A stretch of DNA of 64,000 bases from Cyprinodon diabolis (lineage: Eukaryota; Chordata; Actinopteri; Cyprinodontiformes; Cyprinodontidae). Positions 22,811-37,100 of this stretch are shown here, one piece after another (within the stretch, counting starts at the first letter, position 1; each line of letters begins with the position of its first letter). The position numbers were made by a program, and so were the translations under genes. The DNA lies in assembly GCA_030533445.1 (NCBI GenBank), contig CM060068.1, forward strand, positions 18,009,479 to 18,073,478. Reading direction: 5' to 3'. The notes below the pieces were generated by a model, which saw only the letters and a list, made by a program, of their open reading frames with translations, made no database searches and was not told the DNA's origin.

Positions 22811-25800
22811 CAAAATGTGCTCTTTTCTTGGAATAATAATTGAACAAAATTCACTCTATGTGCATTAAACTAAGCTCCTTTCATGATAAAACATAGTTAA
22901 TTTCAGCATACATAAAGTGAATTTGCTGTTATTTTAGAGCTCTCTGATGTACAGAGCCCAGTCTGCATAGCTCTTGTATTCAGAACACTGTATATAATGT
23001 ACAACAACTCTATAGAATTGTTATTTGCTCCAAATGAAGACAACATCAAGTATCATAATGTGGGAGAGTTGTCCTTGTTGGTGTAGTCTTTTTTAAATCA
23101 AATTTACCAAAGAGAGGAACAAGAAATCATGAACATGTATTTCATCTATTGTAACATTGAGAACCTGTTTCCTGGTTAGACACCTTAGCCAGAGATCAGG
23201 AAATGCTGTTCTCGTAATCTCCAGAAAAAACTTGCTATCGCACACTCCCTCTGATAGAAGGTATTTTCTTTTACCACTCAACCACTACCTCACTAGATAT
23301 ACAATATATGTGACAAAAATTGTGAAACTTGAGAGAATTGACAGTTTACTTATTTAATTTTTAATCAAATTAATCCTGTTAAAATAAAGGAAGCAGTCAT
23401 TGGAGACCTATTGCATAATAAAACATCCAACATACAAAATAAAGCAATTTCTTAATTAAGTAAAAAAAAAAAATAGGTTACATAAAGTGAGGTTTTAAAA
23501 GACAAATAATTTATTGTAATAGGAAATAAATAAAACAAAAAAATGAGAAAACAGAAATAGTTGAATTTGTGCACAATCTTGGTGGAGTTAAATGAAACAC
23601 AAATATATGTAAATAAACTTTAATATTTGTACTTGGAGAATTAATAGTCGAAATACAAAAGTACTTTAAATAAGGCTTTGTAGCAAATGCCATTATGTTT
23701 CATCAATGATGAGAACTGTAAGCGAAATAACTTTGCTGCAGAGGTTTCTGTACTGTTTAGATCTTAACATGAATCTCCTGCACCTACAGATTTGTCAAAC
23801 AGTGCCCTTACAGCAGTTCCTTTGTGTTCGTTTTTGCTTCATCTGCACAATATTAACAAATCTATGTGGTTCAATTTGCAGTAGAAAGAAGAAATAAATC
23901 AAATACCAAGAAAGCCAAATGTCAAGATAATCTTTCTGTTTCAGGTTATTTATTTTTTTATTTTTTAGTTATTATTTTGTCACATTTAAATGAGGAAATA
24001 GTGGATACACAAAAACCACAAAAAACATAAAGCTTGTTATTAAGACCTGACTTTGTTACTTAGTGACTCTGTTTCATAAAGCTTTAGATAAAATGTGTCA
24101 CAGCTACACTCCTCTGGATACTTTTCTAACATATATTTTCTTCTGTTTTGAATAAATCTGAATCTGCCTGCTGTCCAGCATGAGCCTGAACATAATTACA
24201 GAAAGGCTAGTTTTTTTTTCAAAACTAATCCAGACCACCATGGCTCTTTGGGCACAATAAAAGATTGTGTTACTTTATTGTCACAAATTAGATAAGTTAT
24301 GTATATATTAGCATTGCTATGAAATGTATCTCAGTGTGTTTTGCCTTACACAACAGTAAACAATAATTATGTTACCTTATAACTGTATTAAGCAGATCAT
24401 TCATTTGCTCTGGCGAAGGCTTAGTATCCTCTGTGAAATTCATGTTTGAGTGGCTTCAACTGCAGGAGTTTACTTTCCAAGTAAATGAACTAATAATGAA
24501 TTAACCTTTCTGGTCTGTAAAACTTAAAACTCAAGCCTGTAAAAAAACTGAGAATTGCATCATAGCAAAAATAAATTAATTTGGATCTAAAATATATTTA
24601 AGTCCAAGTTAAAGCTATTTAACTAAGAACTTCTTCCACTTTATTGTTACATAAATCCTGTAGAATTTAATAATAATAAAAAATATTTAAGAGGGAATAA
24701 ATAAAGATACAAAAAATCTTATTTTCACAAATAAGATTTCATACCTTCATATAGGTCCCTGTTTTATAATAATTGAATCCAATTTCTGAATTTAGTTAAA
24801 AAAATCAACTACACTCTATAACTATAGCACCCCCTGTCCCCACTCATTGTTGATCTTAATAACATAAAGTTTAGCTATCCGTCTAGTAATTTCTAAGAAT
24901 TTCCTCGTTTGCAACATTTAGCTTAAACAAATGGGTGGAGAGGGTTGCAAGGGTGCAAATGGCTGTCAAAAGTTAATACTAAGTTAATCACCTAAAAAAA
25001 GTTATTTTGCTTTTTTTAATCATATCCCACAACACCAACATACCTGCACACAAATCATGTTGTTTTTTCCATGGAATTCCATAGGTTATTATGTTGTTAC
25101 AGAAGTCCTTCAAATCATTTTGCCTTACTTAACTATACTGTCTGGCAAGAGTCAGAGATTTGAAAGAAGTCTCTGTACCAGAGTTATTTAAGTTTCTGAT
25201 GCAATTGTAAATCAGAATCTCTGCCCAGGCAACAATTCATGTTGATGTGAACAATGTCTCTGTATATCAATGTCTAAGGAGTTAAGCAAAAAAAGGTTCC
25301 CTTTTCATGGATTTTGCATTACTTATAATTTATTTCGAATTATAAAGGAAAAATGTGTTTCCCCTTGGGATATTTAAAATGCTTTGGTTTTAGAAAAAAA
25401 TGACTTAGCTGAACACACACAGTCTGAAACAAAACAAAAGAGAAAGTCCACTTGATTATTCACACCAGGATTTAAATCTTAAGAGATTAAGAATCTCTTA
25501 TATCTGTATGGTAAAGATTAGTATTTTGGTTTAAGCTATAATTATTTTTTAACTTGAGGGAGAATAACAACTTGGTTTACTTAAACATAAAGGAAAACAT
25601 CTCTCACCACCTTAAAAGGGTTGTAAAAACAAAAGACAGACATAGTGAAAGTGAACTCCACCCAGAGAAAAATAAAATAAGAAAAAAATATGTATATGGA
25701 ACTCTGTACTTGGGCTTGAAAACAGATGAAATAGTCTGAGGAGCAAATTCAGGCTTTTAGATGAGCTGTTTTGAAGTAGGGACACATCTAAAACATGTAA

Positions 25801-26107
25801 ACTGTTGACCCTTAATGACAAAAGTATAACACTGTCTTTACCGCAAACTGCTTGATTATTCAGACATTTCATCAGCAAGAACTGCATTACCTCATGAAAA
25901 TACTCCATCATCTGCAACACTATGCACCAGCATTACCTTTGAGGTAAATTCTCTGTTCAGGAGAAATTCAGCAGTGCGTCAGGAGCAGATATTTGCAGTT
26001 CCTTTGGGCACCAGGGAAACATAAATAGACATCTTATAAAAGTCTGAGTCTATTTTTCCCTGCTTCGATATTTAAAGGTTTTTTGTGTATTTGATTGCTA
26101 TATCCGT
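22811..26107. other. 3' flank and probable 3' UTR of mxra5, otherwise empty
   Basis: AT-rich, with no frame worth calling. The part next to 26107 should hold the mxra5 3' UTR; its end is not determined here. No mobile-element termini seen. Confidence 0.5.
25329..25334 (-). terminator. Candidate mxra5 polyadenylation signal
   Basis: AATAAA on the minus strand, about 775 bp past the stop codon, in an AT-rich stretch with no other gene. Position is the only support; other AATAAA-like hexamers lie further downstream. Confidence 0.2.
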
Positions 26108-28162
26108 TTACATAACATGCAGGTAGGTTGCCTTGCTGTCCACTCCTATTACATTTTTGGCGATGCATCTGTAAAATCCTGTGTCTCTATGTGATGGGTT
26201 CTGTATCAATAAAGAACCATTAGGGCTCAGGTAAAGGTTGCCATAAATACGAGGCCGACCCATCACAGTGAGCTGTGTAAGGTCTGGTGTTTCCCAAGAA
26301 ACTGTTGCCCGTGGGGTGGCTATGGTCAGGCAAGGCAGCTCCACAGCAACACCAGCTGTCGTGTAGGTCACAGGCAAAGGGCCAACTGAAATGCGGGGAG
26401 GGTAGGCGATAACAATGACAGGAACTGTGGTGATTGAGACAGAGGCAGGGTCGTGACTGGAAAACCTGCAAATGTAGTTGCCTCTGTCATACACAGACAC
26501 CTGTTTGATTATCAGTGTTCCATCTTCTTGCACCACGTAACGTCCTTGGTCAACATTGTCACCCCTAGATAGCATCTTTCCACCGGGCATCATCCATGTA
26601 AAAGAGCCGCTGGTATGAGAGGCAGGACAAAGGAGGCGAAGGGTCTCTCCATCAACGGTGCTCACTACAGGGGCTGTTCTGGTGTTTACCATGGGTTTGG
26701 AGACCGAACTAGAGGTTCCTGAAGAGTTTATAACGTGAGGAATGTCAGAAACACCTAAGTGACTCTGTTGATGTTGCACAGACGATACAGTTCTTAAGTT
26801 TGAAGTCTGGGTAGAATTTAAATTTTCCTTTCGAGCTTTATTTTCCACTTCTTGGCCTGAACTCATTTCCACGAATGATTCAAACACTTGAAGCTGAATC
26901 CGCATCAAAGTGTCACCTCCTTCAGTTTTTGCAATGCAAATTAAAGTCCCGCTATCACTCACTTGTACATTCCGAAGTTCCAAGGAGCCGTTATGGTGCA
27001 CGGTAAGTCGGTTCCCATAGTAAGGGGCTGGCAACATGCCATTCCCAGGCCGAAGCCAGGCCAAACGCTGTGGAGGATGACCTTGGTATGGGCATGGTAA
27101 AGTGACAGTCTGGCCTTTAACTGCTCGTTGCTTTGTTGTCCTCCCACCACTTAGACCTCTGTCTGAATTGCTTCTTGAAGAAATGCTGTTTCTCCTACTA
27201 TCAATGCTCACCCCTAAATGTCTATTTCTGTTGAAATCCCGTCCTTTTACTGTGCTTGTACCAGCTCCATTACTTTGCAACATACCCCTAATGCTTTGAC
27301 CATTTGTTGAAATAACAGGTAACCTGCTGTTGTCTCTGCTGATAATAGTATCAATACTCTTCTTTTCTGCAATGACTTCATTGTTATTCGTCTCAGGATT
27401 TCTTTCAGCACTTTCTCCTCTATGTACACTTTCTCTGTGATCTAAATGACCACTTCTACTCTGAATGCTAGCTGTGCTTCTATTTAATTCAGTGCTTTCT
27501 ATCCTAATACCTATGTTTTCTGCCTCGTTTGTCCTAACTCTTATCCCAACATTACCTTGTGGTGTTGTAAATCCTTGCACAGGACTTTTAAATCCATGTT
27601 GACCATAACCTCTTAGAGTAGGATTGGAAGCACTAAATACTGAGTTGGCATAGGTGTTTGGAAATAAGTTTCTTATTCTACTATTATTGCTATAACTGTT
27701 GTTTCTGATTTTGTCTGCAATTACATTAGACTGAGATTGGATATTTCTTACAGTAATTACGCCATTATTACCATCAGGTTTTTTGATACCCAAACCTTGT
27801 CCTTTCACCACCTGTCCCATAATTCTATCAGTAGACGGCTCCACATCCAAGTTCACAACAATGCTATTAATCCCAGATGAGTTGCTTGTTTGACAGGTGT
27901 AATTTCCAGAGTCAATACTTTGGGCGGAATGCACTTTTAGAGTTCCATCTGAAGCAACCACAATACGTTCAGAATAGGGGCCAGAACCCAAACTCTGTGG
28001 GATAACAAGGAGTTCTGGAGAAAGCCATGTTACTGTTGGAGCAGGCTCTCCTTTGGTCAGGCAAGGAATTGTTGCAGTTTCTCCCAGCCGTACTTTGATG
28101 TAATGGTGTTTTTTGTCACCAATGAAGTTCGGTGTAGTTGTCCTCATGGCCCTTACAATGAT
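26108..28162 (-). CDS. mxra5: mxra5 coding exon 11: Ig8 to Ig11 and stop
   Basis: 2,055 nt, residues 2023-2706, ending TAA at 26110-26108. The acceptor is TTGTTTTAG. Ig8 (~2037-2129): IPCLTKGEPAP, VTWLSP, YTCQTSNSSG. A 235-residue Asn/Ser/Arg-rich linker (~2130-2364) follows. Ig9 (~2365-2448): LPCPYQG, AWLRPGNG, LICIAKTEGG. A ~71-residue Ser-rich linker (~2449-2519) sits where I recall another Ig domain in human MXRA5. Ig10 (~2520-2607): LLCPAS, FTWMMPGG, YICRFSS. Ig11 (~2609-2706): LPCLTIA, VSWETPD, YRCIAKNVIG, closing with ATYLHVM. All cysteine pairs are present. Confidence 0.93.
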   Translation of the reverse strand: MIVRAMRTTTPNFIGDKKHHYIKVRLGETATIPCLTKGEPAPTVTWLSPELLVIPQSLGSGPYSERIVVASDGTLKVHSAQSIDSGNYTCQTSNSSGINSIVVNLDVEPSTDRIMGQVVKGQGLGIKKPDGNNGVITVRNIQSQSNVIADKIRNNSYSNNSRIRNLFPNTYANSVFSASNPTLRGYGQHGFKSPVQGFTTPQGNVGIRVRTNEAENIGIRIESTELNRSTASIQSRSGHLDHRESVHRGESAERNPETNNNEVIAEKKSIDTIISRDNSRLPVISTNGQSIRGMLQSNGAGTSTVKGRDFNRNRHLGVSIDSRRNSISSRSNSDRGLSGGRTTKQRAVKGQTVTLPCPYQGHPPQRLAWLRPGNGMLPAPYYGNRLTVHHNGSLELRNVQVSDSGTLICIAKTEGGDTLMRIQLQVFESFVEMSSGQEVENKARKENLNSTQTSNLRTVSSVQHQQSHLGVSDIPHVINSSGTSSSVSKPMVNTRTAPVVSTVDGETLRLLCPASHTSGSFTWMMPGGKMLSRGDNVDQGRYVVQEDGTLIIKQVSVYDRGNYICRFSSHDPASVSITTVPVIVIAYPPRISVGPLPVTYTTAGVAVELPCLTIATPRATVSWETPDLTQLTVMGRPRIYGNLYLSPNGSLLIQNPSHRDTGFYRCIAKNVIGVDSKATYLHVM

Positions 28163-31100
28163 CTAAAACAAAATGATTATATGCATTAAATATATTAATC
28201 CATTGATAAATATTCTTTAGTTAGGATAAAGAAAAAAAAACTGAGAAATAAAAGTATAGGCAATACAATCTGTTTTTTCCTGTTGGTAAAATTGTGTTAC
28301 ATACCTTCATGGTATCTTGGCCTGCCTGGTTCTCAGCATAGCACATATACTCTCCTTCTTCTTCTATACCAACTGCTGGAACAAGTAATGTCCCATTGTC
28401 AAAAACAGTAATTTGCTGTTTTTGACCCCTATTGTTGTCTGCAATCAGCACACTGTTCAAAATGGTTCCATTTGGTAAGTTCCAACGCACAGCTGGATGA
28501 GGCAATCCAGAGGCCTGGCAGTCTACCTGTAGAGGATACGTTCCATATAAATTAATTTTTTTCACATTTTTTCCTGATACTATAACTCTGTTACTAAAGA
28601 ACTTGATATGCTTTATGTGTATGTAGAGAAAAAATGCTCATAAACAAATATCAAAACTCTTCTATTAATTATCAACATAGTCTGTGATATGACATATCGA
28701 TAAGCTACTACGCAAAGTAACTATGCAGTTATTCTTAATGATCTAATTTACCTAAGAAATCTCTGTTATTCTAACTTTAAGTAGAACTGCACGTTGGTTT
28801 AGAAAATATAAAATGTTTATTAAGAAGTAACTGAATATTAATTAATTAATGAAATCGACTTACATTTTGGTGGAAAAGTACACAAATCTACACCATTTTA
28901 ATGTGTGATGGGACAAGTGAATCAAGACACCTATTTAAAATATAATGTGATGATTCATGAATCATGCACATTAAGAATTTAAATGGAAAATAAAATATCA
29001 CTGTATCTACATTACTGAAGTTGAACAAGTTATACTATGGCAGGCAACAACCAGGAAGGATGCACCTTCGATTATTTTCATATTCATAAAAGTAAAAAAA
29101 ATACGAAACTATGCAAATTATTATAGTATAACTCTAAAGGAAAAAACAAAGTCAACCAGTTGTCGCTCCCAGTCTGTGTGCTTAAACACACAGTCCCCTT
29201 ACACCTCCTTAGAACCCCTGCTTTGCCCTAAACTAGAAAGAAAAATTCATCCTCTCTAATGGCAGAGTGTACAATTATGAATAGTTGCTTTAGTTGATTG
29301 AACTTTAGTAACATGCTACATTACACTGTAAGTAACATACCGGCTTAACTAAGGGAGAAAAGTAGAAAATCATATTACTTGGTTATGAAAAAAATGACTA
29401 TTGCCATTTTTTGCTGTCGGGCCTACTGTACTTCTAGCAAAGATGAATGTTTCAGCATTTAAGATAAATGGGAGCTAGATTAAATTTGGATCCTTTTACT
29501 TATTAAGACTTTGTGTTTCATATTTTATTAAGATCTATGATGGAATTAAAACCGTAGTCCTGCAAATTACACAATTGTAGTTTGCTTGTTGTCATTGTGG
29601 AGTAAATATAGGATATAGTAAATGTCAGAGAAGTCTTTGTCAAGAGCTCACATTTTATTGTTTTGTGATTATAAAGACTGTTTTTGTTAATATTTTGTTT
29701 ACTTTTATATCTGTTTTCAATGAACTAAGCTTTGTTGGCTGACCTTTGCTAAAGAGAGAGGCAACAATTGAGAATGGTTCCTAAGTTTTTTAGAGTCAAG
29801 GAAAAAGAGTAAAGACCAATAGCCAGATAATAGCTGCACTACAGAAAATAAATAAATGAAAAAATAGGTAGGTAACTAGTGCAAACAACAACAGGTATCA
29901 ATTATGTATGGATAGCATACAAAGGGCAAACATTGCATAATTTACAGACGACCCCCTCCATCTATACCACCTTGGGTAAGACATAGTTTGAAAATGTTGT
30001 GCATCTCAAAAGCAACCACTATATGTGAAATGACAGTTTCCAAGAAGTGGTTTAATTTTTACCTTTAGAGGTTCTCCAAATGACACTGTCTGATTGACCG
30101 GATGTTTTGGCTCAATTGTTGGAGGCTTTGTTGCCACGGAGACATGTAGAATCCTATAATCATCAGCAACTTTGTTGCGTGCAATACACAGGTAGTCTCC
30201 ACTGTCCTTCTGTGTTACTGCATGGACTGACAGCGTGCCATTAGGATGCACCTTTAGACGTTGGTCAAAACTTAAGAGTCAAACAAAAGCAGAAACACCC
30301 AGAGAAATAATATGAGGCCACACAATTGAAATAGATACTTCAATAATTGATTGTTTGAATAGATGTTCTTACACACCAACCAACCGTACCTGTAATGCAT
30401 GTCCACTAGCTTCCTGGTGGGGATTCTCCATATAATGGTTGGAGAAGGGTATCCGATTACAGAGCAGTTAAGATTCAAACTCCCCCCATAGTTAACAGTA
30501 GAGGTGAATGGAGATGTAGAGACAATCCGAGCTTTAGTGAAGGGAGAGACAGGTTGGGTTTGCCAAAAAGCCAAGGGTTTTTTTCCAGCCGTGGAAGAGG
30601 AAGTTACTCTTGTGCTGTTTACACTGGGTGATACTTTGGTGTTATTTGTTAGTAAAGTAGAAGGTGAGAAAACTGAAAAATTATTTTTACTTCTGATGTT
30701 TGTAAAATTTTGTTGGTAATCTTTTACTTTTTTATTGATTGTTGGAAATGAGATAGGGGAAGGGCCGACTGTCAAGTTCTTAGTTCTGTCAGAGATATTT
30801 AAAAGAGAGAATTTAGTCGAACTGAATGTATCTGAAGGTTGGCTCGGGATTAGTGATGTTCTGGATTTGTTAAAAAGAGATGAATTAGATGTGTTCTGGC
30901 TGTTTGCCTCCTCATCTTGAACATCTAGCATCACTGTCCTCTTCAAAGTCCCTATAGCATTAGTAGCAGTGCACTCATAACTCCCAGTGTCTTTTAACCC
31001 CAAATTACGAATGTGCAGTGTCCCATTTGGCAAGACAAAAAGGTTTCCATGAAGAAACTGGGATGGGCGAACAAGTTTTCCATCAGGAATTTGCCAAAGA

Positions 31101-34100
31101 AGAGTTGGTGTTGGGGATCCTCGGGCAGAACAGTGAACAAAAACAGACCAACCTACAGCAAAACGCAAGTGCTCCTCCCTAGGTTGCTGAATAACCGGGG
31201 GCAATGAGGACACATACAGACGAACTGTAGCACTTGTTTCACCAGCTGAGTTGGATGCTACACAGCGATACACTCCTTGGTCAGCTGGTAATGCTACAGA
31301 GATGTAAAGGGTTCCATTGGTGTCCATACGGAATCGATTAGGAAAGGTGCTAATGGATGTTAAGGTAGAGCCATTAGGCAAAACCCAGGAGAGCAGAGGG
31401 CTGGGAGCACCATCTGCTTGGCACTTCAGGTGAACCTGTCCACCCTGATCAATGGTAACTTCCCTGTAAGTCATCAGTTGCATATGAGGAGGACGAGTCC
31501 AGACTTCTAGTATAGTAAGCAACCTGTGTGAAAGAAGCAAATCATAAACATACAAATTTACCTATAATACATATAGAGATTTTTATTTGTGTGCTTAAAA
31601 ACTTAAAGCGCTTTTATTGATTTGTTTGCAGGCAAAACACAAACATATAGCTTATTTTACCCCTTTGAACCTCAATGTATTGTATTGAGATTTTTGTGAT
31701 AGAGAAACACAATGTATGTAATAATTGTGAAAAAACACAATAGGGATGAATGTCTTAAAAATATATTTTAAGTTCAAAGCTGAAAACTGTGACATGCTTT
31801 TGTATTCAGACTTGAAATGGTCATTGTATATTTTGATCATTCAATTTTCCTTTAGAAACAGGAACTGGAAAAAAGGTGCTGTACTGGGGGACAACAAAAT
31901 ATATACATACATAAATGTTGGTTATAAAATAAATATACAACAAAAAATGAGAATAGTTATAAGATAATAGTTTAAATACTTAAAATGCTAAATACACTAG
32001 AATAATAATGTAATAATAATACGATATAACAATTAACAATATGAATAATTCAATAATGATAAGATGATAAAAGTTCAGTGTAAACTGGTGGGTTTTTAAC
32101 AAAGACTTCAAAATGCAAATCGACTAGACTGTTCTGATATTCAAAGGAAAACAGTTTCAGAGTCTCCGTACAGCTACAGCAAAATTTTGGTCCCCTCAAG
32201 TTTCCAGCTGTGAACTTGGCTCAACCAAGGTCTGTTGACTGACTGATCTTTTGATTGACTGATCTTGATCAAACTGAGAGAATGGATGGACAAAGGGTTA
32301 AAAAGATAGAGAGGAGGTAACCCATTTAAACATTTAAAGATCTTTAACAAATCCTCAAACATATTCTGGCAAAGCTCCAGCATTCTAAACTGACATGTTC
32401 TAGTGCAACATGAGGCTGATAAGTCTGCACTTAACTAAGCAAATGCAAATGGAAAAAGCTATGTTTTACAACTAAGGTTTTTGCTAGTCAAATGTAAAAG
32501 AGCTGCCCAAAACCACACCAAGGTTTTTGGCAGACTTATGACAGTACTGTAGCTACTTAACATGCCCTAAGTAGGACATGAATTCATACAAAAGTTTATT
32601 TGAATTCTAGAAGTCAAAGTTTTCTGCCCAACAGCAATGATGAACTGCACGGCAGCATTATATCTCCAGCAATTGTAGTTGGCAAGAGCTGTCATTCTGG
32701 TAAAGTATTTCGGTTTTTTAGAAATTGTAAAGTTTAAAATGGACTAAAACTAGCCTAAAGCCTTTTTGAGTTTTTGTCGACTATAAATGGACTAAAACTA
32801 TACATATAGCAATGACTATTTGACTAAAACTAATTTTCGTCCTAGTTTTCGTCCTAAAGAGGAAAACTAAAACTAAATCTAAAATGGCTGTCAAAAACAA
32901 TACTGCTTTAAACCAGATCGATTTTTTTTCTAAAATATCCTTTGCTTTCAAATGAAATTTAATTTCTTCAATCACTTTAAACAAAATCGATAAAATTCAA
33001 TCAAGAAGATATTTAGAGGATCTTAAGTTATGTACATAAGATAGATCATCAAGAGAAAAGGGTTAAAATATCTCAGGAAAGGTACAAAAGTAAACAACTG
33101 TTGCACCATGGTTCAGATGTAGACTTAGCCCTTCAGATTTTCAGATGAGCTAAAAAATCTTAACTGGAGGTGCATGTGGAATTGTAAATGCCTGTAACCT
33201 CCTCCGCAGTACTGGAAGACATGTCCACTGTGGGACCAAGGGAAATTTAACCATCAGAGAATTTCTCTGCTGTTGTAGATTTAATCAAGTACCGCATACA
33301 CGTAAGGGCGCATGATTTTGATGGAGAAGAGGGTAGCTTTAATGTATGCAAAACAGGCAGATTGTTGGAAATCTGTGTACTACAAACATCATTAATACAA
33401 AAATCCAAGCCATGAGACAAAACAAGGTCAACTGTGTGTCTTGTGTCCTGTGTTTTGGGTTGTCTTCTATCTTGTTGAATTATTTTATGCTATGAACAAC
33501 AAAATGTTGGAGAGTTTTTCACTTGTGATGTATTTAATTTTGTACATACTATCAAATTAGAAACTATAAGTATGTGTTTTCTATTTGAACTTTAAATCAT
33601 AACAGAGCATTTCTCTGACACACTGTCAAATTTGGTGCTCTTGTAGCATAAATGACGACATCCGGGAGGTCTTGGAATATGACCATTTCAGATTTCATTA
33701 TTTCTTTATGCTCTCTGCTTTGTCTGAAATCTCTACATGATATACAGTAGTCTATGTCGATTTGAACAAAGAGGTCTTATGGCTTACTTTTATTATTAGC
33801 TCTTTTTAAATTTTCAACAACATAAAATGATCTTTGAAATATTCCATGGTCACCATTATACTGCTTATTCACTAATGTGACCAACCTCCTCACAGAACAG
33901 CTGTACTTTTAATAACAATAAATACAATACAATTACAATTTGGGAAACTTCTCTCAAACATAATTGATTCCATTGGCGTGTATTTAGGTGTATCGAAGTA
34001 AATGGACATTTGTCAGACACCAATGTACAAAACATTTTGTTTTTATTTTGATCTTTAAAAATCCTTTTATTTTGATCTTTGAAAAGCTAATTTTTATGAA

Positions 34101-37100
34101 AAGCTACAATTTTTCTTTTAATTTATGCATAACCTTATGTTAATCTATCTATAAAATCTTAATATGACAAACTGAAGCATGTGGTGGTATAATCACAACT
34201 TGTAAAAACATTTCTGTTTTTTTTTTTTAAAGAATGACTTACAATATGCCTATGTAAGCACAAGTGATTATAATGGGTGTTGTGGTGATCCAAACTAAAT
34301 GACGGCATTCAGGAAAGCTCACCAATATTTATTTCTACAACCATCATTCCCACCTGTCACGGCCCAAATAGCTGGTCGCACTGCAGATATATGTTCCCTT
34401 GTCCTGCACCTGTACATTCTGGATAACAAGGGTTCCGTTTGGCAAGACTTCAAACCGCTGAGCCCTGGAGTGGATTGACATTACTGCTCCTGAGAGAAAA
34501 GCAAAGGAGAGAGGCAGTAAGGCAGAAAGAGAAAACAGTAATGAGAAGACAGGGGTGAGGAGTACAGAGACAAATTTGGAAAAAAAAAGTTTGAGAGTGG
34601 AAAAGGAGAAATATGGGCACAATGAATAGCACAGCTTGAAATGAAGTCAGTGATGCAGTGCAGAAAATGTTCCATTACTTGCTTACAGTGTCTTTCCCAC
34701 ATGGCAAGCAAGAGAAAACCCTATTATGTGCTTGCCAGTGTAAAATGTTTGGTGTAAATTGCTTTTTTTACATCACAGAAAAATATGTTCATATTTACTC
34801 TGCCGTGCTTAAATTCTGTGCCGGTTTAAGTTGCAGGAAAAAATTTTCTCAGAAGGACATTCAAAAATTGTGGGCTTTCTATATATAAATGGAATTCAAT
34901 TAAAAGGGACAAGGTCCTATGTTTGGAGCATAGTTATTCCATGTCTTCTCTTAAGTGCATACCTTTAGGTACTTTAGTCCATGTGATTGAAGGTTTAGGT
35001 ACTCCTTGAACTTCGCAAGTCAACCTGCCCATGCTCCCTGCTGGTACCGACACTCTTCTGATGTGAGGGTCTGCAATCCTTGGTTTAGAATTTACAACGG
35101 GAGCCTATGAAGTAGATAATGAAAACAACTATATTTGTCTAAAAGATAGCTTGGAAACAAATAAATGCTGAAAACATTCACCTGAGATGTGTGGGTCTTA
35201 TATGCTAATAAACAATAAGCAAATTTAAATCAGTTTAACAGCAGATAACAAGGAAAAGGTAAATGCTTTCATCCAAGACAACTTTAACTTTCAGTTGATA
35301 CATTTTCTGCATTACTGTTAGTTTGACTGTGAGAAAATAGGGCAAATATCCCCATTACACTCTTGCCAAATCTAATCGGTGCTGATTTGACATATGAAAA
35401 AGGGTTATACACTCGCCAGCCACTTTATTGGGTAAACCTGCCCCACTGCTTGTTAAAGCAAATTTCTAATCAACCAATCACATAGCAGCAACTCAATGCA
35501 TTTAGTCATTTAGCCATGGTCAAGGCATTCTGCTGCAGTTCAAACTTAGCAACAGAATTGGCAAAGAAAGGCGATTTAGGCTACTCTGATCATGACACAG
35601 TTGTTAGTGTCAGACAGGCTGGTCTGAGTATTTCAGAAACTGCTGATCTACTGGGATTACAGTCTCTAGGGTTTACAGAGAATGGTCAGAAAAAGAGAAA
35701 AATATCAGCCAAAAGGGTCAGATGCCAGACTGGTTCAAGCTGATAGAAAGGTAACAGTAACTCAGATAACCACTTATTACAAGCAAGATATGCAGAGTAG
35801 CAGCTCTTAAAGCACAACACATTGTACCTTGAGAATTAAAGACTAGAAAAGCGTTGCCTTGTCTAATGAGTCTCAATTTCTGCTACAACATTTAGATTAT
35901 AGGCAGGGGCGTGCACACATAGACACTAGGTGGTGCTAAAGCACTAGGAAGTTTGCCCTTTATCAACGAAAATGCCCTTTTGAAACTCGTTTTTTTTGTT
36001 GTTTTTTATTCATATTATTAAGATTTTACTAACGTCGGTTTTGAAATGATCTTTTGAAAACCTGAGCCATTAAAAACGACTGAAACAATGCCCCGAAATG
36101 AGCCACCTCCTTACGCACACCCGACCAGCCTATCTCTCTTCCTTTGTCACGTGAACTCGCGCGGTCGCCCGCAGGGGATGCCAGATGCGCAGCATCATAG
36201 CAGTTCAGTAAGCGTCTTCAGATAGCAGGAACGGGCGCTGACAGGCTGCTTCTCCCGTGCCCCATTAGCCAGGTAATATACAGATCAAGCTAAATCATTT
36301 TGTTGTGCATTAAAATGTCTCATTCAGCAGCACCAAACAAGCATTTTTGCCGACTGGTCACCTGATAAACCAGTTAGGCTAGATAAAGTTTTACACTGTA
36401 GCCCAAGTCAATGACAGATAACGTGAGGACGGCCACATAGGCTACAAATAATTTCGGTAGAGTTTGCAATTGCAAATCTATGTGTTTGTTGGGATCTGGA
36501 GAAGTTCCACCTTTCTCCAGCAGAGTGCGCCGTGGGTCCTCTGGGCTGGAGCCCTCCAGCACACCTGGAGCTCGTCAGCCCATTAGAGGACCTCCACTAC
36601 TTAAGCAGCTGCCAGACCTTCCTTCGACGCTGCAGTGTTAGCTAGGTTTGGTTAGCGAACCTGAGCCTCTAAAATCTTAAACTTTGTCTCCGAGTTAAAC
36701 CTGACTCTAACCAGCCTTGTCTTCTCGCTCCTAGGAAAACCTGTCTCTCGTGTGAAGCTCTGGGAGAGCTTAACCTGAACCAGCCTGCCTGCCCTAGAGA
36801 GCCAAACCTGAAGATCTCACTTTGGCATCCTCCTGCTGCTCTCTGGATGAGAGCTAATCACTCAAGCCAAGGTCAGACAAACAGTCAGAAGTTAGACGCT
36901 GCAGCAGCTGAGCACTCTGCTAAACCAACAGTCTCTGGACCCAACCAGTTCCCTCCCTCAGAGAAGAAAGCCAGAACCAAACCAAGGTATTTTCTGAGAA
37001 AATCTGAAATCTCACAACTTCTCAAATCCACTTGGTTAACCAAACTGTCATCTCTGCAGACGCCTGAGTATCCAGCCCGGACCTGTTTCCTGAACGTTAT

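Noticed and set aside
32730..32890. GACTAAAACTA motifs as a hAT element
   Set aside because: Motif flavour only; no terminal inverted repeats or 8-bp duplication could be placed.
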